Below, piece after piece: positions 7,048 to 16,985 of a DNA stretch of 38,253 nucleotides (positions are counted from its first letter, which is position 1; each line of letters opens with the position of its first letter). Origin of the DNA: Candidatus Poribacteria bacterium (GTDB taxonomy: Bacteria > Poribacteria > WGA-4E > WGA-3G); assembly GCA_028818705.1 (NCBI GenBank), contig JAPPNJ010000081.1, positions 1 to 38,253 on the forward strand, given 5' to 3'. Under the pieces are notes generated by a model that saw only the letters and a list, made by a program, of their open reading frames with translations, was not told the origin of the DNA and made no database searches. The position numbers were made by a program, and so were the translations under genes.

Positions 7048-9579
7048 ATGGAACTGTTAGTGATATTGATTTGGCTAGGCTTAACGTTGGTGGCGTTGAT
7101 TGCATTGGTTGGCATTGTGTGGCCAATACCTCGTATCGGCCTTCCTACAAGAAAGAAGTCGCTAGGCATTTTCGTGCTGTCATTCGTTAGCTTCTTATTT
7201 GTTCCGATACTTTTATTAGAAGCAGAACACACGGGTGCCAGTCCAGGGTGGCGATGGTTATTTTTTTCAATGATCGTTTTTTGGCTATATCGATTGGTAC
7301 GAAGCGGAACGCGACAGCAGGTGACCAGCGAAAGTGATTCCTTGATACGCTCCCCTGATCCAGTGACTCACGATACGGTGCCTACAACACCCGTCAGATA
7401 CAAACCCGTGTTCAGACCATCTGGATACAAAAGATTGCGGCCTAAGTCGGTCGTACACAAATACGTAAATCTCCTCGATATCGTGGATGACAACGATTGG
7501 GAAGAGCCTCCGAGGACACGTACAACGGGTTCAGAACGAGCTACAGGCTGGATTGAGCCAGGTCAGGAAGTGGTCGTTGCCGGGCGCAAGATTAGTGGAA
7601 TGATCTATCTCGGATCGGAGCCACACCAGAATAGTTGGAGATGCGGAGGCAGCGCTTTGATTGATCCAGCACTGCCAGTCGCCAAAGTCGGAACAGACTA
7701 TTCAGGCGAGAGTCTGCCCTATTGGCCAAGCTACTTCGACATTAACCCTCAAGCAAGGGCCACTTACCTTGACTGGTTGGCCGCAGGACGCTCGGACAAG
7801 CGAATTGGTGTCGGTTATGTTTTTCTATTTTTCTATGGACTTGAACAAAGATTTTTCGTCGACTCACCATCTATGGAAGAAAAGGAAAATATCATCGCCG
7901 AAACTGATCGTTTGCTAAAGATTTACGGCGAAAATCACTCGGTTTGTAGGTATCTAAGAGCGTTTTTAGATGCTGCGCAGGTCGTGATAGATTCTGCCGA
8001 TGGATTCGTGCCGCAGTTCGAGAGAACTGGCTACGAGTTGCCGCTCCCGCTGCGAGTCGCGATTGGACGTATCGTCAAGGAAGGACGCTTATTAAGCGCT
8101 GACTGGCTCCTCAGTTGGTATATGACTCACCCAGAAACCCGACTTCGTACAGTTATTTCGCGCGCGTTTCCTGAATTCAAGATAATGTTTTCGCTACTTT
8201 TCGATGAACGATTTCCAGAAGGTCTGAAGATACGTGTACCTAAACGATTACTTCACGCCCGCTATTCATCAGCATCGGGCGCTTTCGCAGTGGACCTCAA
8301 TGACTATCTTGACGATATCCCGGATGTCTCCGGCTTATCGAAACCACTCAATGTCGCGAAGAAACTTGTTGAAGAGGTTTCTGACGAGCTCGACAAATAC
8401 AGCCGTTTTCTTGGAAGGAATCCGAATGGCCGCGGCACAATTGAGGCGCACGCGCTTTTACCTCAACGTCTCTGGCCCCTGTTCCCCTGTGCAGAAATGG
8501 AAGAACTGCGCCACTGGGCGGAGAGAATAATTGAGGGAGGTGGGTTAACACCAATCGAACACCTCATCGAACGGCTTGAAGGTGCAACGCCCGAAAAAAT
8601 GAACAAGCGCCAGCTTACAGGAGCTGCCGATGCACTGGCACGACTGTCGATTGGCATGGCGCCTGATCCTCGTTTCGCGCTCAGAAGTCCTAAGCGCGGA
8701 GAACCCGTAGTACTCTTTCAGTTGCCTGAGAGGGTTCAGGTACTAGAGGATGTCAGTGAACAGTACAAAGCTATCCTTGTTGCTATCACGATGGGAAGCC
8801 TCGTCGCCCACGCAGACGGACAAATCGCTGCGAAAGAAAGGAGTATGCTTGAATCTCGGATTGACTCCGCAGGGCTTTCAAAGGTGGAGCAAGCGCGCCT
8901 TCATGCGAATCTCCAATGGATGCTCAAGATACCGCCGGATCTGTCTTGGTTACGTCGACATCTAAAGGAAGTTCCGGAACACACTCGCCATGAACTTGGC
9001 CAAGTTGCACTTGCTATTGCAGTAGCCGATGGTGCTATAGACTCTGGTGAGATCAAAGCAATTGAAAAACTTTACAGTGCGATTGGTTTGCCCACAGACG
9101 GTGTGTATTCAGACCTACACGCACTATCGGCAAATAGCGAACCAATAACTGTCAGACCCGCTATTGTGCAGACAAGTGATTATGCGATCCCACCTCCTCC
9201 TAGACCCGTGAGCAAAGTGGTTCTTGACGCTGATCGTGTTGCCTCACTGATAGCAGACACGGCACGGATATCCACAGTTTTGAATGACATCTTCGGTGAA
9301 GAGGATCCCACAGAAGAGCAAGAGAAGACGCAGGAAGAGACCAACAGTGAGTTTCCTGGACTTGATGCTCAACATGCAGCTTTCCTAGGTGAATTATTGA
9401 CACGGTCGAATTGGGACGAGACTGGATTTATTACTTTAGCAGGGCAGTTTCGTCTGATGCATGCCGGCGCTCTTGAAACTGTCAATGAATGGTCATTCGA
9501 GAACTTTGGTGATGTTCTGGTCGAGGAATACGAGGGTTACGAGCTTAATCCAGTTGTGGTAGCTGAACTAAACAATTAA
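7048..9579 (+). CDS. sngA: Shango protein SngA: membrane-anchored TerB-domain protein
   Basis: This is an 843-residue first gene of a Shango-type defence operon. Three predicted membrane helices lie at about residues 2-25, 39-58 and 68-83. A TerB-N domain follows (from about 170; YWPSYFDINPQARATY and GYVFLFFYGLEQR are typical). A TerB domain spans about 573-681, with its two paired acidic loops HADGQIAAKE and VADGAIDSGE, which bind metal in tellurite-resistance TerB. A TerB-C domain ends the protein (about 776-843). The ATG at 7048 is chosen over TTG at 7045 because GGAG lies six bases upstream. sngB follows ten bases after the stop. A role as sensor or membrane platform for the ATPase and helicase is inference. 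Confidence 0.85.
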   Translation: MELLVILIWLGLTLVALIALVGIVWPIPRIGLPTRKKSLGIFVLSFVSFLFVPILLLEAEHTGASPGWRWLFFSMIVFWLYRLVRSGTRQQVTSESDSLIRSPDPVTHDTVPTTPVRYKPVFRPSGYKRLRPKSVVHKYVNLLDIVDDNDWEEPPRTRTTGSERATGWIEPGQEVVVAGRKISGMIYLGSEPHQNSWRCGGSALIDPALPVAKVGTDYSGESLPYWPSYFDINPQARATYLDWLAAGRSDKRIGVGYVFLFFYGLEQRFFVDSPSMEEKENIIAETDRLLKIYGENHSVCRYLRAFLDAAQVVIDSADGFVPQFERTGYELPLPLRVAIGRIVKEGRLLSADWLLSWYMTHPETRLRTVISRAFPEFKIMFSLLFDERFPEGLKIRVPKRLLHARYSSASGAFAVDLNDYLDDIPDVSGLSKPLNVAKKLVEEVSDELDKYSRFLGRNPNGRGTIEAHALLPQRLWPLFPCAEMEELRHWAERIIEGGGLTPIEHLIERLEGATPEKMNKRQLTGAADALARLSIGMAPDPRFALRSPKRGEPVVLFQLPERVQVLEDVSEQYKAILVAITMGSLVAHADGQIAAKERSMLESRIDSAGLSKVEQARLHANLQWMLKIPPDLSWLRRHLKEVPEHTRHELGQVALAIAVADGAIDSGEIKAIEKLYSAIGLPTDGVYSDLHALSANSEPITVRPAIVQTSDYAIPPPPRPVSKVVLDADRVASLIADTARISTVLNDIFGEEDPTEEQEKTQEETNSEFPGLDAQHAAFLGELLTRSNWDETGFITLAGQFRLMHAGALETVNEWSFENFGDVLVEEYEGYELNPVVVAELNN

Positions 9580-9589
9580 GGGAAAACCA

Positions 9590-10888
9590 ATGAAGACTCC
9601 AAGTATAAAACGCCGCGAGCGAGACACCATCATACAAGCGCTTCGAGCAGGCGTCGTACCAAAGTTGGGGTTGCAACATATTCAAGTGGGTAGGGCTCGG
9701 GAGATCGAGGAATTAGTCCGAGATATCGAACGTATTAGCAATGGAGGTGCAGCGATCCGTTTTGTCATCGGCGAATACGGTTCAGGAAAAACTTTTTTTC
9801 TCAATCTAGGACGTTTGATCGCCCTAGAAAAAGGAATGGTGGTTCTATCCGCCGATATGGCACCGTCTCGCCGCCTTCATGCAACTGGAGGACAAGCGCG
9901 ATCACTTTATGCTGAAATGGCCCGCAACGCTTCGACTCGTACAAAACCCGATGGCGGCGCAATGCCTTCTATCGTTGAACGTTTTGCTAGTCAGGCGGTA
10001 CGCTCTGCGGAGCGAAATGACCGAGAACCCGGGGACATGATCCGCGAGCAACTAGCTCATCTTGAGGAACTGACTGGCGGATATGATTTCGCTACAGTCA
10101 TCAGGCGCTACTGGGAGGGTTTCGAGACTGGGGACGAGGAACTCAAATCTGCGTCTCTCCGATGGCTAAGGGCAGAGTACTCAACGCGAACAGACGCGCG
10201 TAAGGCACTTGGCGTCCGAACTATCATTGAGGATGCCAACGTCTACGATCAGTTGAAACTGTTCGCACTGTTTGTCCGCAAAGCTGGATATCAGGGTTTA
10301 GTCGTATCTATTGACGAGTTGGTTAATCTCTATAAGCTTCCCTCTTCTCAGGCAAGAAATGCTAACTATGAGCAAATCTTGCGTATTCTCAATGATGTTC
10401 TACAAGGAAGCGCGAGCCATCTTGGATTCATACTAGGAGGGACGCCTGAGTTTCTGATGGATACGCGGCGTGGGCTATATAGTTACGAAGCTCTTCAGTC
10501 CCGACTGGCGGAGAATACTTTTGCGCGGGATGGGCTCGTTGATTTATCCGGACCAGTTATTAGGCTCGCTAATCTGACCCCGGAGGACATGTTCGTTCTT
10601 CTTTCCAACATTCGTCGTGTGATGCAAGGTGAAAGTCCTGCTTTACCAGATTCTGCACTCGCTGCGTTTATGACCCACTGTTCTGAGCGGATCGGTGACG
10701 CATATTTCCGAACACCTCGCAATACGGTTACAGCGTTCGTCAACATGCTTTCTGTGCTGGAGCAAAATCTAAATGTAGACTGGCGCGAGCTAGTCGGATC
10801 AGTGAATGTCGCCGTTGATGGAGATGGTGACGCAAACGATATTCCGGACAACGAAGCGGATGATGAACTCGCATCTTTCAAGCTCTGA
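9590..10888 (+). CDS. sngB: Shango ATPase SngB (DUF2791/BREX-type ATP-binding)
   Basis: This is a 432-residue P-loop ATPase of the DUF2791 family, the same family as BrxD-type proteins of BREX. Walker A is GEYGSGKT at residues 61-68, and a Walker B-like SIDELVNL lies near residue 233. It is probably a DNA-associated ATPase that loads or powers the downstream helicase. The start follows an AAGGGA ribosome site, ten bases after sngA. Its 3' end overlaps the helicase gene by 26 bases. BREX was considered, but no PglX, PglZ, BrxA or BrxC is present, whereas the order TerB protein, ATPase, helicase matches Shango. Confidence 0.87.
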   Translation: MKTPSIKRRERDTIIQALRAGVVPKLGLQHIQVGRAREIEELVRDIERISNGGAAIRFVIGEYGSGKTFFLNLGRLIALEKGMVVLSADMAPSRRLHATGGQARSLYAEMARNASTRTKPDGGAMPSIVERFASQAVRSAERNDREPGDMIREQLAHLEELTGGYDFATVIRRYWEGFETGDEELKSASLRWLRAEYSTRTDARKALGVRTIIEDANVYDQLKLFALFVRKAGYQGLVVSIDELVNLYKLPSSQARNANYEQILRILNDVLQGSASHLGFILGGTPEFLMDTRRGLYSYEALQSRLAENTFARDGLVDLSGPVIRLANLTPEDMFVLLSNIRRVMQGESPALPDSALAAFMTHCSERIGDAYFRTPRNTVTAFVNMLSVLEQNLNVDWRELVGSVNVAVDGDGDANDIPDNEADDELASFKL

Positions 10889-13103
10889 ACGATCCAAGGG
10901 ATTTGAGCGACTTGCTGAACCTGTCCGCCGTTGGATCTGGAGCAAGGGCTGGAATAGCCTACGCGATATCCAGGAACGTGCAATTCCGACCCTGCTAGAT
11001 AGTGACAGTGATGTGATAATTGCCGCCGGTACTGCTGGAGGAAAAACAGAGGCAGCTTTCCTACCGTTGATTTCTTTGGTTCTGGAACATTCCGGAGAGG
11101 GCGGTTTCGACCTTGTTTACATCGGCCCACTGCGAGCACTTATCAACGATCAGTTCAAACGCCTGGAAGACTTATGCGAAAGAGCTGACTTGCCTGTCTA
11201 TCCGTGGCATGGCGATATTTCACAAGGCGTCAAGGCCCGTGCGCGCAAGGACCCACGCGGTGTACTGTTGATCACACCGGAATCACTTGAAGCACTATTC
11301 GTCTTGCGTGGACTTGAGATTCCGAAATTGTTCAGAGGCACTCGCGCGATCATAATCGATGAATTGCACGCGCTGTTGGATACTGAACGTGGTGTCCATA
11401 TGCGGTCGCTTCTGACACGCCTAGAACTAGCAATAAGGCGGAGAATCCGGCGGATCGGGCTATCCGCAACACTGGGAGAGATGGGCCTAGCAAAAGAATA
11501 TCTCAGGCCTGAAGAGCCCGGCGCTGTCATGTTGCTAGATAGTAAATCGGACAACCAAGAACTGAAAGTCCAAATTCGCAGTTACGTTCAAAAAAGATAT
11601 AGGAGCGAATGCGATGGAGAAAACGAGGATGGTATGGCTGCACAACGAGCAGTCGTAGAACATCTGTTCTCCAGGCTTCGCGGTAGCCGGAACCTAATCT
11701 TTGCAGGTTCGCGCCAAAATGTTGAATGGTACGCGGATGCATTGCGCGAACGTTCAGAAAGAGCACGGCTACCAGTTGAGTTTTTCCCACACCACGCCAG
11801 CTTGGCACGCGAGCACAGGATCGATCTCGAAAAACGATTCAAAACGCATCCAACAACGGCCGTGTGTACATCCACCTTGGAACTAGGCGTTGATATTGGC
11901 GAAATCGCTTGTGTAGCTCAGATAGGCGCACCCTTTTCGGTAGCATCGCTTCGGCAGCGACTTGGTCGCTCAGGACGTCGCGCTAGCCAGCCCGCTGTGC
12001 TTCGGTTGTACTCAATAGAATCAGATCCCGATGCTAATTCGCATCCGCTGGACCGTATGCATCTTGATCTAATTCGTTCGATCTCAATGGTTGAACTGTT
12101 GATCGAGGGCTGGTGCGAGCCACCTGCCCCAGAAGCACTTCACCTTTCGACTCTTACCCATCAGATACTTTCAGTGATCGCTGAACATGGTGGTGCCAAC
12201 GCGAAGCAACTTTACTCGACACTTTGTAAGCAAGGTCCATTTCGATGCGTCGAACCTCGTCTGTTCAGCAAGCTGCTGAGGCAACTTGGTAAACCGGATG
12301 TAGCATTGATTGAACAGGCGCCCGATGGTGTCTTGCTTCTTGGTCGGCACGGTGAAAGGCTGGTAGAGCATTATAGCTTCTATGCGGTTTTCCAAACACC
12401 CGAGGAGTACCGGATTATCGCCGATGGTAAAATGCTGGGAATGCTTCCCGTAATTATGGTTCTGACACCCGGAACGACAATCATCTTTTCTGGGCGTCGT
12501 TGGCGCGTTGTCACTATCCGTGACAAGGAGAAAGTGATTGAGGTGGCTGCTGATCGAACGGGGCAACCACCTAAGTTTGGTGGCAACGCTGGTCTGATTC
12601 ACGACACAGTTATCAAGAAAATGAAAGAGGTGCTATCGAGCGAAAATGTGCCTCCCTATCTCGATCAATGCGCTACTCTTCTTCTCGAAGATGCACGTTC
12701 TGAATTCCGTAGACTGAACATTGGCGACAATCCGGTATGCAGATTTGGAAAGCAAACTTGCCTCGTGGCCACATGGGCTGGCACGGTTAAGACTTCAACA
12801 CTCGCTTTAGTGCTGCGCGCTATGGGATACACAGCCGAAGTCCATGACGGGTTTCTCGATATAAGTGAAGAAGGTGTTCAACCTGTTGATAATGCTCTTA
12901 CCGCAATTGCCAAGCTCAAGCCTATCTCAACTCACAACTTATTGTCGGGGGAGGAAAATTTTATAACTGAGAAATTTCATCCCTATCTCGATATCGATCT
13001 TCTACGAGAAGATGCGACAAGCAGCAGAGTTGATCTTGATGCTATGCCGGATTTGGCCCGGAGTATTATTGAAGACGGATTTCAAAGGTGGGCTAGGGAC
13101 TAG
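10863..13103 (+). CDS. sngC: Shango helicase SngC (Lhr-like DEAD/DEAH-box)
   Basis: This is a 746-residue superfamily 2 helicase resembling Lhr. Visible motifs are the Q-motif region around residue 37, Walker A GTAGGKT (56-62), DELH (166-169), SAT (201-203) and the motif VI arginine finger RLGRSGRR in the second RecA lobe. Long C-terminal domains follow. It would act as a DNA-translocating or unwinding motor. The ATG at 10863 is chosen because an earlier in-frame start would lengthen the overlap with sngB and place non-helicase residues first. It is the last gene of the operon. A 504-base convergent gap with a degenerate repeat separates it from the AddA-like gene. Confidence 0.88.
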   Translation: MNSHLSSSERSKGFERLAEPVRRWIWSKGWNSLRDIQERAIPTLLDSDSDVIIAAGTAGGKTEAAFLPLISLVLEHSGEGGFDLVYIGPLRALINDQFKRLEDLCERADLPVYPWHGDISQGVKARARKDPRGVLLITPESLEALFVLRGLEIPKLFRGTRAIIIDELHALLDTERGVHMRSLLTRLELAIRRRIRRIGLSATLGEMGLAKEYLRPEEPGAVMLLDSKSDNQELKVQIRSYVQKRYRSECDGENEDGMAAQRAVVEHLFSRLRGSRNLIFAGSRQNVEWYADALRERSERARLPVEFFPHHASLAREHRIDLEKRFKTHPTTAVCTSTLELGVDIGEIACVAQIGAPFSVASLRQRLGRSGRRASQPAVLRLYSIESDPDANSHPLDRMHLDLIRSISMVELLIEGWCEPPAPEALHLSTLTHQILSVIAEHGGANAKQLYSTLCKQGPFRCVEPRLFSKLLRQLGKPDVALIEQAPDGVLLLGRHGERLVEHYSFYAVFQTPEEYRIIADGKMLGMLPVIMVLTPGTTIIFSGRRWRVVTIRDKEKVIEVAADRTGQPPKFGGNAGLIHDTVIKKMKEVLSSENVPPYLDQCATLLLEDARSEFRRLNIGDNPVCRFGKQTCLVATWAGTVKTSTLALVLRAMGYTAEVHDGFLDISEEGVQPVDNALTAIAKLKPISTHNLLSGEENFITEKFHPYLDIDLLREDATSSRVDLDAMPDLARSIIEDGFQRWARD

Positions 13104-13389
13104 ATTCATAAACGATGACGCCAAAAGCTAGTGCTTAAAGAAATGCCATAGTGTGACTACATTATTGATAAATGGGAGCCAAATCATTTCATAGAACATC
13201 AGACAATAATAAAAAACTATGTCAAGAAGCAGAGCGAAGTTCGCTTGCACCGCCATATTTCACAACCACTGTCGAGCACGACGCTTGAGACTGAACACCA
13301 CATTTCGCATCTGTATTAACTATTGCTCGGCACCTAATTGGGCTTCATTCATCTGTATTCAACGAGCATAACTCAATATCCCGCCCGTT

Positions 13390-13446
13390 TAGAGGCTCTG
13401 GGGGATTTCCAACGGAAGTGATATCTTTGTAGTCTGTTGAAACTAA
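13390..13446 (+). repeat. Degenerate dispersed intergenic repeat, copy C
   Basis: This aligns with copy A from CGCCCGTTT to TGTAGTCTGTTGAAACT, with scattered mismatches and similar spacing. It lies in the convergent gap 13104-13607 between sngC and the AddA-like gene. Read on the minus strand, copies A and C both give the peptide SFNRL followed by basic residues. Nothing else is supported in the gap, and I see no clear terminator. Confidence 0.45.
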
Positions 13447-13607
13447 TATACAAGTGCAGACAATCATCCCTTAAGTGCATTTTGCACGAAACATCGTGAA
13501 GAAATCGGTCGATCGTATCAGTCGACTGCATCAAGAATGACATTGATGTTGTGTAGCAACTATGGCATTGAGTGCTTTCGCCCCTAAACCAACTTTCGGT
13601 GCACCAA

Positions 13608-16600
13608 TCACGATACTTCGAGCACGACGCCGTGTGTGACAAACACGAGCAACCCTTTCGTCAATCCAGTCGTCCGAAGATAGCTTTTAATTTGTGATCG
13701 ATAATGGTTGACTGCCTCCGGCTGGGGGTCGACATCACTTTTCCAGTCGATGATCGCTTGGGGAGCGCCATCGCTCCCCAAGCTAGTCGCGTCCGTGATC
13801 CCAGTTGTTGCCTGCTCCACATCGTCCACCACTTCAGACGCATAGACCGGAAACTCCGGCACGAGGGTCGGGCGCAGTTCTGCTATTTCAGGTAAAGCCA
13901 AGGTCTGCGCAATGCAACTTGCAATTTCACTTGGTGAGAGGCCTTCACGCGGATCTTTGGCGACCGGTTTCCCCAGGGCGTCAATGAGTATGGTCGCGCG
14001 CTTAGTCAAGGAATCTGAGTCGTCAGCAGTTTCGCCGTTAAGTACCTCCTCAAACAGTTTGTGAATGATCTTCCCCCGTTCCCGCCCACCTTGGACTGTA
14101 ATGGATAGACCTCCCTCAATGGGCTCAGTGTTGCCTTCTGAGACTACGATATCGGGCTTCGTTGTCCGGATAAGTGGCGCTTCCGTGTCCTCGTCGCGAC
14201 TCGGAGTCAGCCACACAAGACAGTGTTGACGGTTGGCAATCGCAGCGGCTTCCTGCTGGAAGACCTCGCGGGTCTGCAGATTCACGGTCGGAGTTTCGGC
14301 AACTCTCGGTTCCGTTGGTAGGTGCGTTAGATCGATCGGTGGCAAGTCGGCTAACGAGAAGTTGAGTAAGGCTAGCCAGGAGGAACCGGCTGGATCGACG
14401 TCGAGACGGGGGAGAACAAGCATATCCTGCGGACGGGTCACTGCGACATACCAGAGCCGGATGCGCTCCCGATCGAGCTCGGCCTTCTCCGCATCTCGGG
14501 CGTCTTTATACCCGATGGGTCGGATCCCAAAGACGGGGCAGTAGAGATGAGCATTCTCGCGGTCTATCACGGCGGTCTCCTGCGTCATGATACGCGTCAT
14601 GGTATTGACGGGGACAACGATCGGCCATTCGAGTCCTTTTGCGGCATGCATGGTATAAAGTGCAACTGCTTCCTCCTGAGCGTCCGGTCTGCCCTCAACG
14701 GCCCGCGATTCATCGGCCCAAGCCGCAGTCATGGCCTCGGCGAAGGCCCGCAGGCCGCGTACGGAATAAGCACGCGCCAAATTGAGATAGAGGTCGACAT
14801 TGGCTAGGGCTCGTTCTGTCTGGCCACGATGTCGCCGCATTAGAATAGGACGAACCCTGAGTACATCAACAGCTTGCGACAGGATATCGTGGGGCGTCGT
14901 AGAGTTTGCGCGACGGCGAAGCCCTTGCAGTTTCTCGAGAATATCCCGAGCCAGCAGGTGCTGGACAGTATCCGGATCAACACTGAGATCGAATCTGGGC
15001 AGATTTTCCGGAGCATTCTCGGAGCGTGGCAATGCCCAAACGACATCGAGCAGCTCCTCCTCGGTGAGCCCGACAAGCGGTCCCCGGAGCAGGGCACCTA
15101 GCGCAAGGGTGTCCCTCCGGTCCGCCAGGACACGAGTCAGCGCGATCAAGTCTTGGATCTCCTGTCGACGAAAGAGTCCCTTTCCAGCTTGGGTGGCTAC
15201 CGGTACACCAAAACGCTCAAGCGCTTCTTCGTATCGCCATAGGTCGTTACCGGTAGGCGCCAGCAGGGCGATGTCGCCGGCCCGACAAAGGCGTTTGTCC
15301 CTAGTCTTGTGGTCCAGGATGGTTGCGCTGCCGATAAGTCGCGCACACATTTCAGCGACGGCATCCGCCTCGCCATCGCGTCGTTGCTCGATTGACGCCT
15401 TCCCGTCATCACCCGCAACAGCGACGTCTAGCACTGCAACACAAAGCGGATGAACTGGATCAGTATGGAAGGGAGCGAGCGCTGTGAATCCCGGTTGGCC
15501 CTGACTGGACAGAGGGTCTTCGAAGTGCTTGTTAACGTAGGTGAGGATCGGCGCGTAGGAACGGAAGTTGGTCGAGATGGATACTACGCTGTCGTCCTTG
15601 TTAGCAAAGAATGCATCGCGGGCTCGGACATAGGTACCAACATCGGCTCCACGGAATCGGTAGATGGCCTGCTTCGGGTCTCCGACAAGGAACAGTGCTC
15701 CGGGCCGGATCCGGTACTCCATCCAGTTCTCCCCCGATGCGCTGTCCGGTGGGTCGCCGCAAAGCCGCCAAAAAATCTCGACTTGGAGAGGATCAGTGTC
15801 CTGGAATTCGTCGACCAAGACATGGGTGTAGCGGGCTGCGAGCGCGCGACGGACATCGTCCCGGGTCCGTAGCAAATCGCGCGCCGCGAATATCAGATCA
15901 TCAAAATCCAACATTGCGGCGGAGCGCTTATAGTCGCGGTAGCGTTGTAAAACCGGCTGAACCTCGGCGACAGCATCGACCAGAACCCGGCTTGCCGCAT
16001 TCTCGAACATCGCCGTCCAGGCTTCTGTACACGCTTTGTAGTAACCCTCAGCGACATCGTTCAGACGGTCACCATCAGCCTTGGCCAGCCCGACCCGCTT
16101 GGCCACCATGCCCCATTTACCTTTCTTCCTATATGCGGAGAAAGCGCCTGCCTTAGTGCAGAGGTCGGGATGCGGAGGGGTGGCGATCAACCGCATTATG
16201 CTGGCCGGATCGTCAGCTGTCAGCGCGAATTTCACAGCCTCTGACATGTCCCCGAACCGTGCAACGATTTCGACCGTTTCCGTCTCCGCATCGTCCAATC
16301 CTTCAATGAACTCGACGAACTCTGTCACCCTCTCCTGAAAATCGTGCACAAAAGGCGGTAGTGGAGTGGCCGGCGGCGCTATGATCATCCTATTCCTGCG
16401 CAGATTTCCTACGATCATGTGGATGAGTGATACCGTCCCAATTGGATCCTGAAGAACCATTTCAGCGATCAGGCCCCCTACATCGGCTGACAGCCGCTCA
16501 CGTAACCACGACTCAACGATTTCTACGAACACTAGATCGGCCTGATCGCGGTCTATAACGTCCGCACCTGGATCAATATCAGCTTCAACTGGATAGGGTT

Positions 16601-16985
16601 TGATGAGTCGCTGGCAGAAGCCGTGAATCGTTGAGCAGGTTAGGTCGTCTATTGCCGCAGCGGCGGTGGCGAGATGGTTTTGTTGGGCTTGAGACAATTT
16701 GTCGGGCAACGCCACCCGCAACTCTATTGGGATGTCGCCCGCCATGAGGGCATCCACGAATTCGCGCACTCGCATGACCAATTCGCTGGCAGCCAATTCC
16801 GTGAATGTCACCGCAGCGATGGATCTCGGAGCAACGCCTTCAGTCAGCATTATAGCGATGCGCCCGGCCATAATAGCGGTCTTACCGGCGCCGGCACCGG
16901 CTTCAACAAGCAAGGATTGTTGGTGAGATGTGAGAGCGGCCACTCGTGCCGCCTTATCGGTCAGGGCCTTTTTCGGAACACTCAT
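13608..16985 (-). CDS. AddA/RecB-like UvrD-family helicase-nuclease
   Basis: This is a 1125-residue superfamily 1A helicase with a C-terminal PD-(D/E)XK nuclease. Helicase motifs: Walker A AGAGAGKT (29-36), motif Ia TFTELAASEL, motif II VDEFQDTDPLQ, motif III VGDPKQAIYRFRG, motif IV STNFRS, motif V TMHAAKGLEW and motif VI YVAVTRPQDM. The nuclease shows GITDAT with Asp1065, IIDWKSD with Asp1080 and Lys1082, and a QxxxY motif (Gln1098, Tyr1102), so it looks active. The length fits AddA. The ATG at 16985 overlaps the upstream AddB-like stop by one base (TAATG), which implies a two-subunit complex. It should unwind and degrade DNA ends. Whether it attacks phage DNA or repairs the host is not known. 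Confidence 0.88.
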   Translation of the reverse strand: MSVPKKALTDKAARVAALTSHQQSLLVEAGAGAGKTAIMAGRIAIMLTEGVAPRSIAAVTFTELAASELVMRVREFVDALMAGDIPIELRVALPDKLSQAQQNHLATAAAAIDDLTCSTIHGFCQRLIKPYPVEADIDPGADVIDRDQADLVFVEIVESWLRERLSADVGGLIAEMVLQDPIGTVSLIHMIVGNLRRNRMIIAPPATPLPPFVHDFQERVTEFVEFIEGLDDAETETVEIVARFGDMSEAVKFALTADDPASIMRLIATPPHPDLCTKAGAFSAYRKKGKWGMVAKRVGLAKADGDRLNDVAEGYYKACTEAWTAMFENAASRVLVDAVAEVQPVLQRYRDYKRSAAMLDFDDLIFAARDLLRTRDDVRRALAARYTHVLVDEFQDTDPLQVEIFWRLCGDPPDSASGENWMEYRIRPGALFLVGDPKQAIYRFRGADVGTYVRARDAFFANKDDSVVSISTNFRSYAPILTYVNKHFEDPLSSQGQPGFTALAPFHTDPVHPLCVAVLDVAVAGDDGKASIEQRRDGEADAVAEMCARLIGSATILDHKTRDKRLCRAGDIALLAPTGNDLWRYEEALERFGVPVATQAGKGLFRRQEIQDLIALTRVLADRRDTLALGALLRGPLVGLTEEELLDVVWALPRSENAPENLPRFDLSVDPDTVQHLLARDILEKLQGLRRRANSTTPHDILSQAVDVLRVRPILMRRHRGQTERALANVDLYLNLARAYSVRGLRAFAEAMTAAWADESRAVEGRPDAQEEAVALYTMHAAKGLEWPIVVPVNTMTRIMTQETAVIDRENAHLYCPVFGIRPIGYKDARDAEKAELDRERIRLWYVAVTRPQDMLVLPRLDVDPAGSSWLALLNFSLADLPPIDLTHLPTEPRVAETPTVNLQTREVFQQEAAAIANRQHCLVWLTPSRDEDTEAPLIRTTKPDIVVSEGNTEPIEGGLSITVQGGRERGKIIHKLFEEVLNGETADDSDSLTKRATILIDALGKPVAKDPREGLSPSEIASCIAQTLALPEIAELRPTLVPEFPVYASEVVDDVEQATTGITDATSLGSDGAPQAIIDWKSDVDPQPEAVNHYRSQIKSYLRTTGLTKGLLVFVTHGVVLEVS

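Noticed and set aside
9590..13103. BREX system, because the ATPase belongs to the DUF2791/BrxD-type family and the helicase is Lhr-like
   Set aside because: No PglX methylase, PglZ, BrxA, BrxB or BrxC is present, and the TerB-ATPase-helicase order fits Shango.
14800..15453. 217-codon plus-strand frame inside the AddA-like gene
   Set aside because: Antisense shadow with Ser/Arg-biased composition and no domain.
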